Shown one piece after another: positions 35,679-48,602 of a stretch of 64,000 nucleotides of DNA. Within the stretch, counting starts at the first letter, position 1; the number at the start of each line of letters is the position of its first letter. The position numbers and the translations under genes are program-made. The stretch is from Hymenoscyphus infarciens (Eukaryota > Ascomycota > Leotiomycetes > Helotiales > Helotiaceae), in the NCBI GenBank assembly GCA_001414345.1, contig LLCB01000017.1:298906-362905 (forward strand). The letters are read 5' to 3'. The notes below the pieces were generated by a model that was not told where the DNA came from, did not search any database, and saw only the letters and a list, made by a program, of their open reading frames with translations.

Positions 35679-37256
35679 TCATCGGCCCGGGTGGCCCTGG
35701 TGTGGTGCGTAGTATATTCCACTTTGAGGTTCAACGTAGTACGTAGGAGCTGGTGCTGGCGCATGAGTATCCCCAGAGTACTGGGCTGGTCGAGGAAGTC
35801 CGTTGTTGGAATTCCATCCATGGTTATAATCCTCGCCAGTAGACCCAATTGGCTTTGGGTAATATGGTTGTTGCCATGATCCATATGGCGCTGGAGGCAA
35901 GGCACCTGCTGAGTGGGGATGGGGAGGAGGCTCAGTAGTGGTTGCTGAGGTCGTGGGAGCCATCATGCTACTCGATGACAGCGGTGGTGGATACATGCCT
36001 GGGAGTTGCTGGGCGCGAGGTTTTGTTGTGTAATGGTCTGGAACCGTATTTGATGGGGGTGCTTGCGAGTATGGAGCATAATTTGGCGGGTGGTTTTGCA
36101 AACCCTCCAAATTATTGTAAGACATCGAGCGCTGTGGTACAGACCATGACATGTCTTCTCTTGGGCTGGGTTCTGTATGAGGCGTAGGCCAATTTTGATG
36201 AGGGGGAATTTGCAGGCTGGGAGTGAATGGAGAGAATGCCGGGGTCAAAGGCGAGTCTTGAGGATTTTGGCGCCAGTATTGCTGCGACACATCTCCTTGA
36301 TGCTTGATCCCTGGCGAGGCATCTGGGGCCATCCAGTTGGTAGTTCCATGGTTGTAGTCATAGTTGCGCGAAGATGTGACGACTGCAACTTTCTCGGGGA
36401 AATCGTTGACGGCAGAGCTGACGGATTTCACACCTTTACTCTCTGGTGAGAAGCTCTCGGTCCTTTGGCGTTTCATTTGTGGACCTGGTACGTCCTGGAT
36501 TGCTGGCATGGGCGGGTAGGGTAAGCTTGACTGCATTTCAGGTAGTTGGCCTGTCGAAGTCGTGGGCGAAGAGGACTCGGAAGCTCTTCCAGTGCCACTC
36601 TGACTCTTCGAACCTCTTCGCCTTGGATCTGGTTGAGACTGAGATTGAGGCTGCTGGTCAACTGGGTAAAAATTGCATTCCTTTTTTAGTCTGATGCAAT
36701 TTGAACATCGGTTTTGCGGGTCTTGGGGTGCTGGAATGCATCGAATCTTCCGTCGCCGACAGTGACCTATCCATCATCAGTTCTCTTGCTTCTCACAACC
36801 TCACAACCGACTCCAACCGTCGTCGTATTTCAGTCAACTTCACAACTTACCGCATGCGACAGAAGTTCTGTGGTATCCCAATTTATTCCTTCTTTTATCG
36901 GCCGAAAGGGCAAGCGCAGCTGCATCGGCTGTTGCTTGCCCACGTACGTTTGGAGTAGACATTGATCTCTTGATCTTGGCCGACTTCGCCGCGTTTGAAG
37001 ATCCGGGGTTCTGGATACTGGTTGGGGTTGGTGGTCCTCCTGAAGGGGGATGCCCGAGGTCCAAGGGGGGTGGATGGTGATAGCTGGGGATCAAGTTTTG
37101 CAGAGGCTCAAAATTCGAAGTTGATATCGTGTATTGGTACGCCATGGAATTCGATCTTGCACCTGTTTCTGATGTTGGATATGTGGTTGGCGGCTCTCCC
37201 AGCTCCCACATTCCTGACGTCGACGAGAGTGAAGTTTGGACAGAAGCGACTGCCAT
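35679..37256 (-). CDS. Zn2Cys6 (fungal binuclear cluster) transcription factor, 497 aa, two exons
   Basis: Exons on the minus strand are 36851-37256 and 35679-36766 with an 84-bp intron (GTAAGT...TAG) that splits the zinc cluster; coding length is 1494 nt. The cluster is C135-x2-C138-x6-C145-x10-C156-x2-C159-x6-C166 (CGHCRRRKIRC...CSNCIRLKKEC), preceded by a conserved-looking basic region (DKRRNKLGYHRTSVA). The remainder is Pro/Ser/Tyr-rich, probably an activation or interaction region, and I see no fungal-specific transcription factor middle-homology domain. Codon 1 is the ATG at 37254-37256; the TTG just before it is not a likely start. I recognise the family but cannot name the orthologue. 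Confidence 0.88.
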
Positions 37257-40200
37257 CAATTGCGCTCGCGTCCCATGCGGCGACCGAGTTTACGTGAGCG
37301 AGTTGAACTGGTGGGTTTTTGGAAAGGCTAAGCGGGCAGTTGCAACGCAAGACCTTCCCAATCCTCCACGGCTGAAGGATCGTGTCTTGCGTGGTGAATC
37401 CCAATGTTGAAAAGTCCAAAGGTCGAGGTCAGGTCGTCCTCCCAGTAGCGAGTTGTTGGCCTTGAACGGCGGCCTGCGATCGGTTTTACCTGACAACGGC
37501 ACGATCACTGGCGTCAAATGACGGACGGCAGTCAAGACTGGAGGGGGACTGCACAATATAAGGCGGTCCTGGGGCGCACCTCTCAGGGGAGTGAGTGTGT
37601 CTTGTAGGTCTCAGTGGGCACGAGGAGGTAAGTAGACAAGTGGTGGGAAGGAAGGCCGCTGTGGCTTGAGTTTGGAGACGTCTTTGGTGAGACCCAGGTA
37701 ATGGTGCTAATTGCCAGTGGCAGCAGACAAGGTCCGTTGAATTTGCTCTAGCGGGATAAGGACAGGAGACGCCCTCGTGGGAAGTTTAACAGCTTGGACG
37801 GCGAATAAGAAGACGCCTACACTCCACTTTCCGCATAGGGTCTCGCAGTAATCTTTCTGGTGAATCGCCTACCGGTGGAGGACGTTGGAGAGCTGCTGCT
37901 GCTGGCTCTCGACGTAAGACACACAAAAAAGACAAATCGGCCCCGTCAAGCTTCTGGAGATGGCGGGACACACGCGATGGGAGAACGGTGGCGGCAGTGA
38001 TGGTAATAATGCATATGGCGTTGGCTCTGCTCTGGCCTGCTCAAGAAACGTCGGAGGTGGAGGAGCAATACATCATATCAGAATCTCGAAACTGGAGCAG
38101 AAAGACGGGACCACCAGAGATCTTCAATGCTAGATCTGATTCTCCGGAATGTATCGACAACCTTGGGGTTCGTGACGGCCCCCTGAGCCCTCTTCTTCCC
38201 AGTGGGTCAGTTTGATGCTTGTCAGCGCCAGGCCTCCTCCCTGGACGAACTCATCTTTTTACATGGCTTCCGGGGGACCCTTGACGCCCGCTGTTTCTGA
38301 GAATGGTGTCGGTATCGATGGTATGTTGTATGCTACGCTGCTACTTTTAAACCGTGTAAGGGTTCTTTTCCTAGACCCTCTCGCGCATCTACAGCCCTTT
38401 GTTCGGTACAGGACCTACTCGACAACTTCTACTTCAAGCATCCCCTACACAGTTTCTCAATTGGACTATGGTCCTTCCTTCTGGGCTCAAGATCGACCTC
38501 GAACTGCTGGTTCCACCCAAAGGGCGACCAAAAAAGGAACCACCTTTCAGAGATACGAGACGCGAGAGGCTAAAGGTCAAGCAACATGCCAGAGGCCAAA
38601 GCGGGTCATACCGAATACCACTATTTACTAAATTCAATAGAGGGCCAGAAGAACAGACGCGCCGCCGAGTTCGAGCTTGCTGAAGAAAATCGCCGCCGCG
38701 ATGGAGAGAAGGCGCGGCGACCCGTTGGCCTCGTAAGATTGGTTGGAATGGATGCTGTTGGAATTGCAACTAACATATTGGAACTGGCTTTGCTTCTGGT
38801 GGTAGCCTAGGTTAGTCCGGACCTAGTCGAGTAGCGAGCGGATGGGACTCGCTACCACTGGATGATAAAGAGGGTCATTAAATGGCGGGTATTATCAGAT
38901 AATCTGACAGGGCTTTTGTGGAAGGAATCGTGCCCAGTGTCAGCAACCCTTCGGGCTTGGACTCGGATTGGGTTGTGTCAAAAGCCAGATGAGGCAAATC
39001 GAGTTGGAAGAGGAAAAGTACGAGGAAGTGGGCGGGCACGAGAGAAGCGAGAGGGCATTAGAGGAAGCGAGGAAAAAGATCTAGGGGTATTCCAGAGGAT
39101 ACTAGCGAGGATGATCAGATGGCTCCACCTCCAATTCCAGTTCCCAGGGAGGCACTCGGGTTTAGCATTCCCTGCTAGCCTGGCTCTAGCTCATCTAACA
39201 AGGCACCTTTTGGCTCACATCTCATCGCACACCGCGCACTCTTTTGTCCATCACATATTGTTCAAGGGCCAGGCCAAGCGAAATCTTCGTACTCAAGTAC
39301 TCGTACGCCATTTCGACCACTCCAAGCCAACTTGGTCAAATTTGATTGACGCAATGCCAACGCCAAAATCATGTACAGAAAGAGCGTGCGGGCATCGCAG
39401 ACTGACTTGCAGTTTTGCAGCAAGGTTTGGTCGGCTCAATACCTCTTTGGGTAGAGCGCCGCTGCAAAGGTCGACACGGTGCAGCAAGGCAGAGAATCTT
39501 CCATACGCCCACATCGATGGCGATTGAGCAGAAGCAGCTAGTTTCCTTGGCTCATGCTGACTTCGCCGCTTCGAACTTCCTACACAGGTCGTTGAGGCCT
39601 GTGTGACACCACCAAATGTCAGCTCTCGCTTCTCGGACACTGGGCTGGGGATTGTTTTGGCAGCTACGGACCATGCAATGTCACTGCGACATGAGCTTCT
39701 CTTTCTCTTGGCAGATGCCCTTCATACGCCTTCACGTGTTGGACCCCTTATACGACTTCTGGTGCTTTAATTGGCACAAGTCTCACGATTGCGCCGCTGA
39801 TTCATGGCGAGGTCCTGTGGAAATTAAGGTACACATCTCGGAAGCCAAATCCTGCATTGACAAGGTCAAACGACAAGTTTCCATCGCTTCGGATGATCAT
39901 AGTTCCCCACGTCCTGAGATGCTTGAATCGTCGATCAATCTGTGCCATCTTTCGCTTCTCGGCATCCCCAAATCACGGGGATGGCGGAATCGCGAACGAA
40001 GTTTGCACTTGTGCTACGCACCACCAAGTGGGTTCGCCATTGCCACCTAGTTTCTTCAAACATCAGATATCAATGCCAAGTACTAGTACTAGTAGGCGCA
40101 AAATCCCGCCATTCGCTGTAACTATCGTCACGGAAGCATGGGGGGACTTGGCATTTGTAGATGCTTGTCTACTACTAGTACTTAGCCGAGCTATCAATCC

Positions 40201-41668
40201 TTTCTTAATTAGGACATCAGAAGCGAAAGGTTTTTAGGCGCCTTGCAGCCTTCAACGCATCCCATCCCAAGGGAATGGATGCACCTTGTGGGCCATGTCT
40301 TGCTAGCATGTGCGCTTGACATCAACTCTCCTTTGTGTGTCGAAATTGCGATTCATACGGAATCAGGCTAGAAAATCCGCGGCGGGGAAAAGCAAAAGGA
40401 GTTTCACAACTCCAACAGCCGGGCCAACTGCAATTTGCTCTGGACAAGAATGAAGCCCAGTCCAAGATCGACTTTGCAGACAGGGGATTTTATTTATAGA
40501 TTGTGTTCATGCAGTCTTGACGCACGTCTGCACGCCGCTTGCACATGGAATTCAAGGGTAACTCGTGGTCGCTGCGTAAAAATGTCTGTACGATATGGGG
40601 GTTTGTCTGGCCTGTAGTGTGATATTGCTCCAGTATTAGCTACTGCACTGTGCGTTTTGGGATGTAGAAACAGAAGGTTGGTTTTCCCAACTAATTAACG
40701 TAGCCTAGCGGATATTGCCTCAATTAATAATTTCGAAACCCGGCAGGTACGGAAGTACCTCTGCAGTTCCGAGGAAAGAGGGGGGTCGTTAAATCACATG
40801 ATCTCGGCCTTGGTTTCTTGCAGGTGTCATTGTGATCGAGTTTCCACCGAATTGGTTCGCCATATCCACATTGTGGGCATCAAAACTGGGTCAATTCCTT
40901 CGGATGAAAATAGCCGTGATGTGCACGCCCGGCGAGAGGAACCCGGAACTGGAACTCTTCGGTCCTGATTAGATTTTCACGTCAGCACTTATTCATCACC
41001 TTGACAACTCCAACGTCAGCACTTATTCATCACCTTGACAACTCCAACGTCAGCCCAGCCCTTCCAACTGCCACAAGAGCATCCTCAATACTCCTTCGAT
41101 AATCCCATCGCCGCTTGATGAAGGCCATCCACGTTTCCTCCGTCACATCACCAACGACAACGTTTCTCCTACCCGTCGATAGTTTGGGTTCCGCCCCTCC
41201 AACGAGATATCTACGCTCCGTCAACATGCAGCAAATTTCCAATTGTTCCACAAAGGAGAGGCTATTTTACTTTGCAACATGTCCAAGAAGAAAGTCCCTG
41301 ATTTATGATCAAATCAGCCTCTTTTTTATCATGGGCTTGTCATCAGGGATTATATGCTATGTGGGGCCAGGACAGAAGCTCGATGGGCATTGAAGAGGAT
41401 GAAAAGACCAAGGTAGGGAAGGGGGGTGGCGACTGGCTGGGGCAATGACCTCTTTGGACCTTGCACGGTCCATCTCAAGGAACCACTTCCTTCCAGCCAG
41501 CATTCGCCCAAGGCGATCCTGGCCTGCCACGAGCTCAAGAATTTAGAAGCTTTGGAGAATTGGCTGAAGGGGGGAGATCTCACGACCGGTGGTGTGCGGG
41601 TTGCTCCCGAAGCCAGCCTATCCAGGCAACATGGAAGCATGTTGTTTTTCGGTCGGTACAGAGGTAAG
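37257..41668. other. 4.4-kb gene-poor region upstream of the Zn2Cys6 gene
   Basis: Normal GC without a supported gene. ORFs such as 38862-39527 and 39616-40050 have no recognisable domains, overlap shadows and lack convincing splice or start context. Their length fits chance in GC-balanced DNA. A 34-bp unit is tandemly repeated twice, plus a partial third, at 40981-41054. The size suggests a long promoter and leader for the regulator, unannotated non-coding RNAs, or fully decayed genes. Confidence 0.4.
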
Positions 41669-41764
41669 TACTCTCCCTCCCCCCCTAAATAAAATGTAAA
41701 GTGCACAGATATTCACAGCGGCCGTGCGCTTACATTTTATTTAAGAGGGGGGGGGGGGAGAGTA
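41669..41764. repeat. GC-tract hairpin (MITE-like), copy 1
   Basis: The ends TACTCTCC and GGAGAGTA are inverted complements and enclose a C-run, TAAATAAAATGTAA and its complement, around a core CAGCGGCCGTGCGC. 96 bp. TA at both ends could be a target duplication. It matches 63456-63533. Confidence 0.7.
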
Positions 41765-42622
41765 ACGAAAGAAGATCCCCAAGGACCCCAACTGACTAGG
41801 ATTTATTTTTCCACCTACCAACCACTGGTTAGAAATACTTACGTACCTTATTTTACGCAGGCAAAGAGAGTATACGAATCGGAGTCAGATCCCACATATC
41901 TGAGCATGTCTCGCAATATGCGCAAGGTACTCGCGATGGGTTAACTACTTTCAGAATGCCTCCCTGCTCTGCCCAATAACCTTTGATGATAGACCCTCTC
42001 AAACCGGGGTCAAGGAACTCGGGCCTGCCACGTCCGATAACTTGCAGAAGATTGTCTGAGAATTGACGTCTCACGAACTGGTCCGACATAATCCATCAAC
42101 ACCTTTCCCTGCCAGGAATTCCCAATTTGTTCATCCGCCCAGGGACTAGCAGAATAGCGTCACACACTTGCTGCAGAAAAACCATTTTACCAAGCTCTAA
42201 ACATAGACTAAAGAGTTATTGGTTGTCAAGCTTGGGCTTCAGCTCGAAGGTTGGTCTCCATTTCCATTCTTTTACTCGGTGTGGGATGGTGTTTCCGCGA
42301 CCCTGCTTCTCTCAGGCTATTATGCTAAAGCTAAATTACAAACGTCATCTCACATCAACCATTCTATCGTAACTTCGAATAGGATGATATTACACAGCTC
42401 CACGTTTCGGATGCAGAATTTCTTATGTGAGACTGCATTCACCGCACCTTCTTGCTTGATTTGGGGGAGCACCAAGTATGCAGGTTCCTTACCCGAACTT
42501 CCTTGCGCATCCTTAACGAGAAGAATGTGCATATTTAATCTATTTTTCATCTACGGGCTCCATTTTAGTGATTGGACATTACTCCGACATTCACAACCCT
42601 ATTTTGTTTAATATATACTCTC
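41765..42622. other. Spacer with a possible decayed ORF
   Basis: The minus-strand ORF 41853-42089 has protein-like composition but no recognised family. The rest shows nothing. Confidence 0.3.
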
Positions 42623-42719
42623 TACTATCCCCCCCCCCCTCTTAACTGTCTGTCATGTGTGAGGGCGATTTGGCTGTGAAAATGTCTGTGCATCTACAGA
42701 CAGTTAAGTGGGGGGTAGT
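42623..42719. repeat. GC-tract hairpin (MITE-like), related architecture
   Basis: TACTATCCCCCC...CTTAACTGTCTGT at the left pairs with ACAGACAGTTAAG...GGGGGGTAGTA at the right; 97 bp. Same design as 41669-41764 (TA end, C-run, AT-rich step) but different inner arms. Confidence 0.62.
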
Positions 42720-44340
42720 AAGTATTGGATTGCGATCTAAGTTCAAAACTCTGCCTTATTTTTCGTTGCGGGAAAAATCCGCGGCCTTAAAGTCATGCCC
42801 TTTTCCCCTCAGACCTTACCTGGTAGTGCAACTCGCGCTGCGACATAAGCATCGCTAGCTAGCCACGAGGAGCTTCATTTTGCCGGCATAGATTGCTTTA
42901 CATAGTCCACGTGGTACACTGACATGCACGGTGTCAATATCGAACTAATGTATATGGATGGTGTTTCAGGCGGCTGTTCTGAGAAGTTTTGATCCTTCAG
43001 AGTTGTTTTGCAGTGAGTCGGTGTAGATCATTTTCTAGTTTTGATATGAGAGGCTTTTTCACTTGAGATTAGATTCAATGGAGGTGGTAATTGAATTAGG
43101 GTCTGCTTTCATTTATTATGTTCGCGCCATTGAGAACTGAGTTTCCAAAACACACCTACCGCCTCACTTGTTTCATTTGCTTTGATGTTTGTGTGTTAGA
43201 GTTCTGGTCTAGCTTGGTGTTTGGTGTCAACATACTTACCGAGCATACTTTTACCATCCTAAAGTCAATTGATAACTCCGCGTCGTTCCTTACAAAAGAA
43301 GAATAGTGCAGATTCAAGACTCTGTGTCCCTAAATACTTCTCTGCGTTTTTCCTGCTAATATATAGCCATATATCAAAACCATGAATTGTGACTCGGCTC
43401 GACGCAAATCGCCTCCTGATTCCACCAGAGGGCGTAAGAACCGGTGACCTGCCTAAACGCTACTACATTGTATATTTAGTTGGACGTTGTAAACAGCAAC
43501 CCAAAGGGGGGGGGGGTTTCTTCCAGTTTCTTCTAGAAAATGTTGAGTGATTGTCTCGAGGTCTTTATGGAAAATAACATGAAGGGGTTGAGTGCAAGAG
43601 AATCGGTCATTGCGTTCAGTGGAGAATTCAGTCACAAAACCCTGTAATTCTTGGTGCTAGAAAAAAAACTTAGAATGACCGCAGCCTCCTTGACATAAGC
43701 GATACACTACCTCTTCTAATTATGTTTCTCGCATTCTACACTGGAGGGGCTAATAGGTTCTTTCTCTTACTGAAGCTATGTATTGGTTAAAGTTGGCATG
43801 GTTTCTCGACTCGGCTCAACTCGCTTCCACTCCAAAGTCTATAAGCAAAGTATCGAGCACATGACGTGAGCTCTTATAGAATGGTGTATTGTTAGTTTCT
43901 TGTCCCCTGAACTCACCTATGACGGTTTAGGATCTATTGATGATGATGAAGAAGAAATGAGAAGGCAGTTCCATTCAGAACCGGTTGAGAATCAATCAGA
44001 GTGTACCCGCGAAAGTTACAAATACGTCACTCTAAAGTTTCACAAATACTCTCATCGCTAACGGTGAGACGTTTCCCCTGGTTCTGTAAAAATAGAACGC
44101 TCTGTAAGCTTGCGAATCATGAATGCCAGTCACATAGCTGCAGATAAATACCGATGAAACCAATTTGGGTGGCAATATGCCTGAAAACATAATTCTGCAT
44201 ATCTACTCACATTTCCACCCTTATTCCTGAAAGGACTTTGGTTCACGGGGGGAGCAACCCCCTTTCTCGCACGTTAGCTCTATGCTGATTCCTATCTAGG
44301 CAGATGAAAACCAGATCAACGTTCTTCTTTTGCTCTTTGG
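42720..44340. other. Gene-free spacer
   Basis: Scattered short ORFs only. A poly-G run lies at about 43506-43516. Nothing recognisable. Confidence 0.4.
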
Positions 44341-44349
44341 CCATATCCA

Positions 44350-45120
44350 AGCCTTTATTTCACTCACGTAGCTTGTTTCGAATTTTGTCATTCCCACATG
44401 CTAAAATCGAACCCCAGTATCTTGCTTGGGTACCATAAGCCAAATTTTTCCAAAGGAGGCTCCTCGAAGAATGTTGTCACTTCGTTGAAGTTCCTCGGCT
44501 CAGAACGATCTCTAGATTTGAGAAGTCTTGTAAATGCATCCTTGATGCTTGCAAACTTCCTAAGCCTTTCTATACATGCTTAAGACTGTCATTTTAGGTG
44601 CTACTGAACGAACGAGAGAGTTAGGAAACCACATATGGGTACTGTGGAAAAAAAAGGATACTCTTTTCGTCTTGGATTCACTGTAATTTCGAGAAAGTGC
44701 ATTGGCGACAACCAGTCTACCAAGACACTGGCAAGCGAAGATCAAGGGACGAACCGACTTTCCTTCAAAACCGGAATGCTTTGCGATTTCAAGTTGCATC
44801 TTCTCGGAAAAGTAGTTAATCAACCAACAGTTTCGGTCTTCTCCCACAAAGGTTTGAAGCAGATATGTGGAATGGTTATCAATTGTCAACTTCTTACTCC
44901 GGTCCATAGAGAGGACAGAAGTGCGTAAATTCAGCATTGTAATCGAAAGACAAGATACGTGCCTTTGTGCAAGTTTCGTGAAGGGGAAGAAGAGACCTTG
45001 GCCAGAATTTTTTGGTCTCCTTCCCAGAATGATCCTTCCCTATTCAAGTCCATTCAGTCTTTTCCGAGGACCTGGGCAAGTGCACTACTTTATGGTCTCT
45101 GATCAGTAAACTTAATCCGA
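44350..45120 (-). pseudogene. Esterase/lipase-type alpha/beta hydrolase pseudogene (fungal DUF676/NLR-associated type)
   Basis: Minus-strand frames, read in order from 45120, give VVHLPRSSEKTEWT, FWPRSLLP, KARILSFDYNAEF, then (44560-44937) a helix region and RPLIFACQCLGRLVVANALS, then ERLRKFAS...FFEEPPLEKFG toward 44400. Known family members read VHGL..WPRDLLP..ARILTFGYDA..RPIIFVCHSLGGLVVK..FYEE, so the order and spacing agree. The nucleophile motif G/C-H-S-L-G-G is lost (CQCLGR) and at least two frameshifts and several stops are visible. In many ascomycetes this fold is the N-terminal part of ankyrin/NACHT proteins; no such downstream domain was found here. Confidence 0.68.
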
Positions 45121-46310
45121 GACAAGTCGATTTGCTTTAGGAAACGATTTAATCCAATTTCCGCGTCCTTTGGGTTGGCAACGGGCTGTCCTGATCCATC
45201 TTTCGTCACCTTTGGTTCGCGGCGAAGGAGTTTTGCACAGGGGCGGTCACACTTTCTCAAATTGAAGATACAAAAGTAATGGTCTGGTTCGGGTCGCACC
45301 CTCACTTAGGAATTCTCAAATCATACTCGTGGTTTGATACCTTCAGCTTGTGAAACATATCGACAACTCAATGCAGGGCAACAGCATCGATACTGTAAGA
45401 ATCCAAAGCCCCCTCATCTCAACTCCCATCAAATCCCCTCCATTCTGGCTCAGTGTACGTCGTGAGACTGCCATTGGGTGACCAGAATTTCACCTACCAC
45501 CTGGGAATCGCCGGAAAATCTCGTCATCGCGCTGGAAACTCCTCCTTGTCGCTTAATTATCAGGTGAGCAGATCCTCCACAAATCAGAAGGCAACCAGGA
45601 AGTGAGCTGCATTTGTGGCTTCCTGATGAAGCAATAATTAACGAGAATACGTGGCTGTGGCTTATGCAGTGTGGGCTTCAGATGGAAATCATCGTCGAGA
45701 GATCTCTCTCCACTGTCTCGCGGTAGACAAGAAACGCGGCGGTAAACAGCTCGTTGTGCCAAACTTTCGCCTATTTACTTTGGAGAAACAATATTCTAAA
45801 TCGTCCCAAGTATTTAGGTAGATTGTGTTAAATTGCCCTACAAAGTTAGAACGAACCTAAAACTTTTACTGTCGCTTTCATTGTCTACCGCCAGCACGAT
45901 ATGGGGTATCTCGCTTTGAGAGGATGAGCTGATCCTTATGGGATTGCATTTAACTGCTGATCAGACCAGGATTCTATGCAGAGTGCCGGGCTGGACCCTT
46001 GACTGGTTTTTTAGCAGGACCCCTTTGATTCTTTGGAGGTATTTCGAGGCCTTTTGAGTTGGGCTTTCAATGACGGTTCTCTAGCATCCCATTCTCTCTC
46101 GTTATTCTGAACGATTAAGGTTTTTCCATGGCTGAAAAATCACCCCTCACCCCGCCAGGTAGCGAGGACCCCCGGGTGGAGGGGCCAGTCCAAACGTAAG
46201 CCAACATGACTTCACGAGTACAAAAGGAAATGTAATTGGATTCGTTGGCATTACTCGAAAGACACCAACTTCACAACTCCAGTGCTAAATATGCTGTAGA
46301 AAAACGGCAC
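45121..46310. other. Spacer with short unrecognised minus-strand ORFs
   Basis: ORF 45121-45305 (minus) may be the decayed N-terminal region of the esterase-type pseudogene. ORF 45553-45762 (minus) is not recognised. The remainder is non-coding in appearance. Confidence 0.3.
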
Positions 46311-46318
46311 AGTTTCAC

Positions 46319-46650
46319 AATGGACTCCAATAAGAATACTGATCAACTCGCCGACGTTCTGGAGTTGTTTTACTGAAAGAGCAAAGCAACCAGCAGGAGA
46401 CTGGATATATCGGATAAGCTTCGGGGTACTTCCAAGATACTAGAACTTCGCAGAACCTTTATTGAGGAGGTGTCAAAGCAAGAAGGAATTGACTTGTTTG
46501 ACTCAGGCGTGGCAAAAAGCGACGAGGACGAGGATGAGGATAAGGATGAGGAAGTTGCCAAGCTTCCAGAAAACCTTGCTAAATGTGTAGCTGTCTTTCA
46601 AAAAGTATCTGAACAACTGAACCAGACCCACACAAACCTCTCAGTTTAGT
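46319..46650 (+). pseudogene. Short coding relic, acidic, unrecognised
   Basis: From ATG 46320 the frame reads MDSNKNTDQLADVLELFY, then TGA, then about 90 further residues including DISDKLRG, an acidic run (DEDEDEDKDEE) and VFQKVSEQLNQTH, ending TAG near 46649. One in-frame stop breaks an otherwise protein-like frame; a very small intron could also remove it. No family recognised. The overlapping minus-strand ORF is a Ser-rich shadow of the acidic run. Confidence 0.35.
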
Positions 46651-47560
46651 CGATTTATATCATTCGTTACTTGCAGGTTAGGAAGAACCTACGGATCGGA
46701 AAGGAAAAGGGTGTGAGAGAGACAAGAGAAGAAAAGAGTATGAGAGGAGAAGGAGAAGTGATGACAGGGGAAAGAGAAGAGAGGGGGAAAATAAAAAGAG
46801 AAGGAAGACGAGAGAACCAACAGAGATATTTCCTATGGATGTGATTGGGCAACGGGTTGCGATTTCCAACCATCTCTCCTACAGAGTAACTTAGATCCTG
46901 ACCGGGGCTATTCATCAGAGTATCGTTACCACATAAGGCGTGATATTTATATAGGACCTAGATATGATTCAAGGCTTTATTTTTGTTTGGGAGGAATTGG
47001 ATAGCGAGAGGCGGGAAAGGGAGATTTTCGAGAGACAGTTGAGGAAAACGAGTATAAGAGATATGATTGAGAACATGGAAAGGAGAGAAAGGAGACCTGG
47101 ACAGAAGAATCCCTGATGAAGATGTAGAAGTATACCGGATAGTACAGAGAGAAGTTACGTAGGACTTATAATAAAATATCTCCTGAGGAATGGGGGAGAA
47201 AAGGTTCGCAAAGAGAGGGATTAGAGGGGCCTAGTAGAAGCTAAAGGAGGACTCTTAAAAGATTGAAAGATGCTTGGATAGAAGACGCACCCGTCCGTAT
47301 CGAGCGGTGGTAGACTTGGGAGGAGGCAGTAGCCCCACCTCGCGATGGACAGTAAAAGCGGCAGTAAATAACCCACCAGGTTCGTACCTGCCATCGCACA
47401 CGTCGTTCCGTCCATTTAGAGTAATGCAAAGTAAATACCCTAAATACTTAGAACATTTTGGGCAATCAACTAGAACAGTCAACTTTGATTGTTCCAAACT
47501 ATTCGGGGTAATATTAAATTGCTAGAAGAACGATACTGCCGCTTTAGTAATTTTTGTGTG
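46651..47560 (+). other. Degenerate purine-rich region
   Basis: A GA-rich plus strand with fragments of Arg/Glu-rich reading frames (for example a 50-codon ORF from ATG 46963). It could be the decayed remainder of the preceding relic. No motif recognised. Confidence 0.3.
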
Positions 47561-47561
47561 C

Positions 47562-48330
47562 TCACCCCATTCTCCACCCTCCCGTCGAGACAACACCAAA
47601 CTTGGGAGGGCATGTGGAGAGAACAATCATCAATAAGATACCTTTGAGCTTGAAGTGTCTGATCAAATCTATATCTGGGTCATCTACGTAAATTTCGGTC
47701 AAACGTGCGACCAATTGTGGTGTCTCCCGAAGAGAGTTCCGCTGGTGTCGCATCGCAACAAGCGCCCGGGTCACTTTCAAGCCCAGTGGCCCACCCAAGT
47801 TTCAAACCTGCTTCAATTCTGCATTCGTGTGGTTCTGGAATCATTTTAGCATTGTCCCGAACATCTGGTTCGCAGTCTCTGGCCCTATCGGTCTATTTCG
47901 TACGTCTCGCTTTCTCCGGTCAAACATATGCTGGGAACCTGGTACCTCGTTTTGGTTCGTTATATTTCCACCTCCAAGTGGGATCATTTTCTATGAAAAA
48001 TCCTGCATTCATTCTATTTCCAGTTCGTGTGCAATCACTTATGATCAGAATTGTTCCTCTAGAGTCCGCATACATGATAATCTTGTTTTTTGAAATCTCA
48101 ATTACAATTGTCCTTTGGTCTACGAACTCGTGGGAAGTTGAACACCGTCTCGTTTCTTTCAAGCACGCAATAAACTTAGGAGAAAGATTCAGTCTTTTTG
48201 GCTCATTTGCGGAGTTCGGCTGATACTTTGCGGCTGCTTCTGGTCTCTAGGCTCCATGGCCTTCAGGTCGTTTGGAATGCGCGGGTGGCAACGAAGCGGC
48301 TAACTTGTCGCGGCGTCTACTGAATCTTCA
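47562..48330 (-). pseudogene. Unrecognised decayed coding region
   Basis: On the minus strand two fairly long frames (48162-47920 and upstream to about 48300; 47798-47562) have ordinary amino-acid composition (for example NEPKRLNLSPKF, RLTEIYVDDPDIDLI) and are separated by stops and a frameshift. This fits a single decayed gene. I could not assign a family. The plus-strand ORF 47705-48223 on the same DNA is hydrophobic and more likely a shadow, though I cannot exclude it. Confidence 0.35.
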
Positions 48331-48602
48331 ATGGCCGTTCTCTGGGACGATATTCTGTTGGATTCAGTAGGGATTTTGATGTAAATCGCTAGTATAAGAG
48401 CCACGATGGTTCACTGTGTGACTTGATGTTTTCGATCATCAGAGCTTCAACGAACCCTTTCTTTTTCTCATTTCTTTACTTCTCCTTTCATCTTTCTTCC
48501 CAATAAGCTGGCTTATTGCTCCAATCAACCTTTCAACTTTAATTTCGTTTTTTTCCAACAAAACTTCTATACCACCTCTTTTTCTACTCGAGAAACTTCA
48601 TC

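Noticed and set aside
38862..39527. 221-codon plus-strand ORF
   Set aside because: Low-quality composition, no domain, overlapping ORFs in other frames, no convincing start or splice context.
47705..48223. 172-codon plus-strand ORF
   Set aside because: The minus strand of the same DNA has more protein-like composition; the hydrophobic plus-strand text looks like a shadow. Kept only as an alternative in the pseudogene entry.
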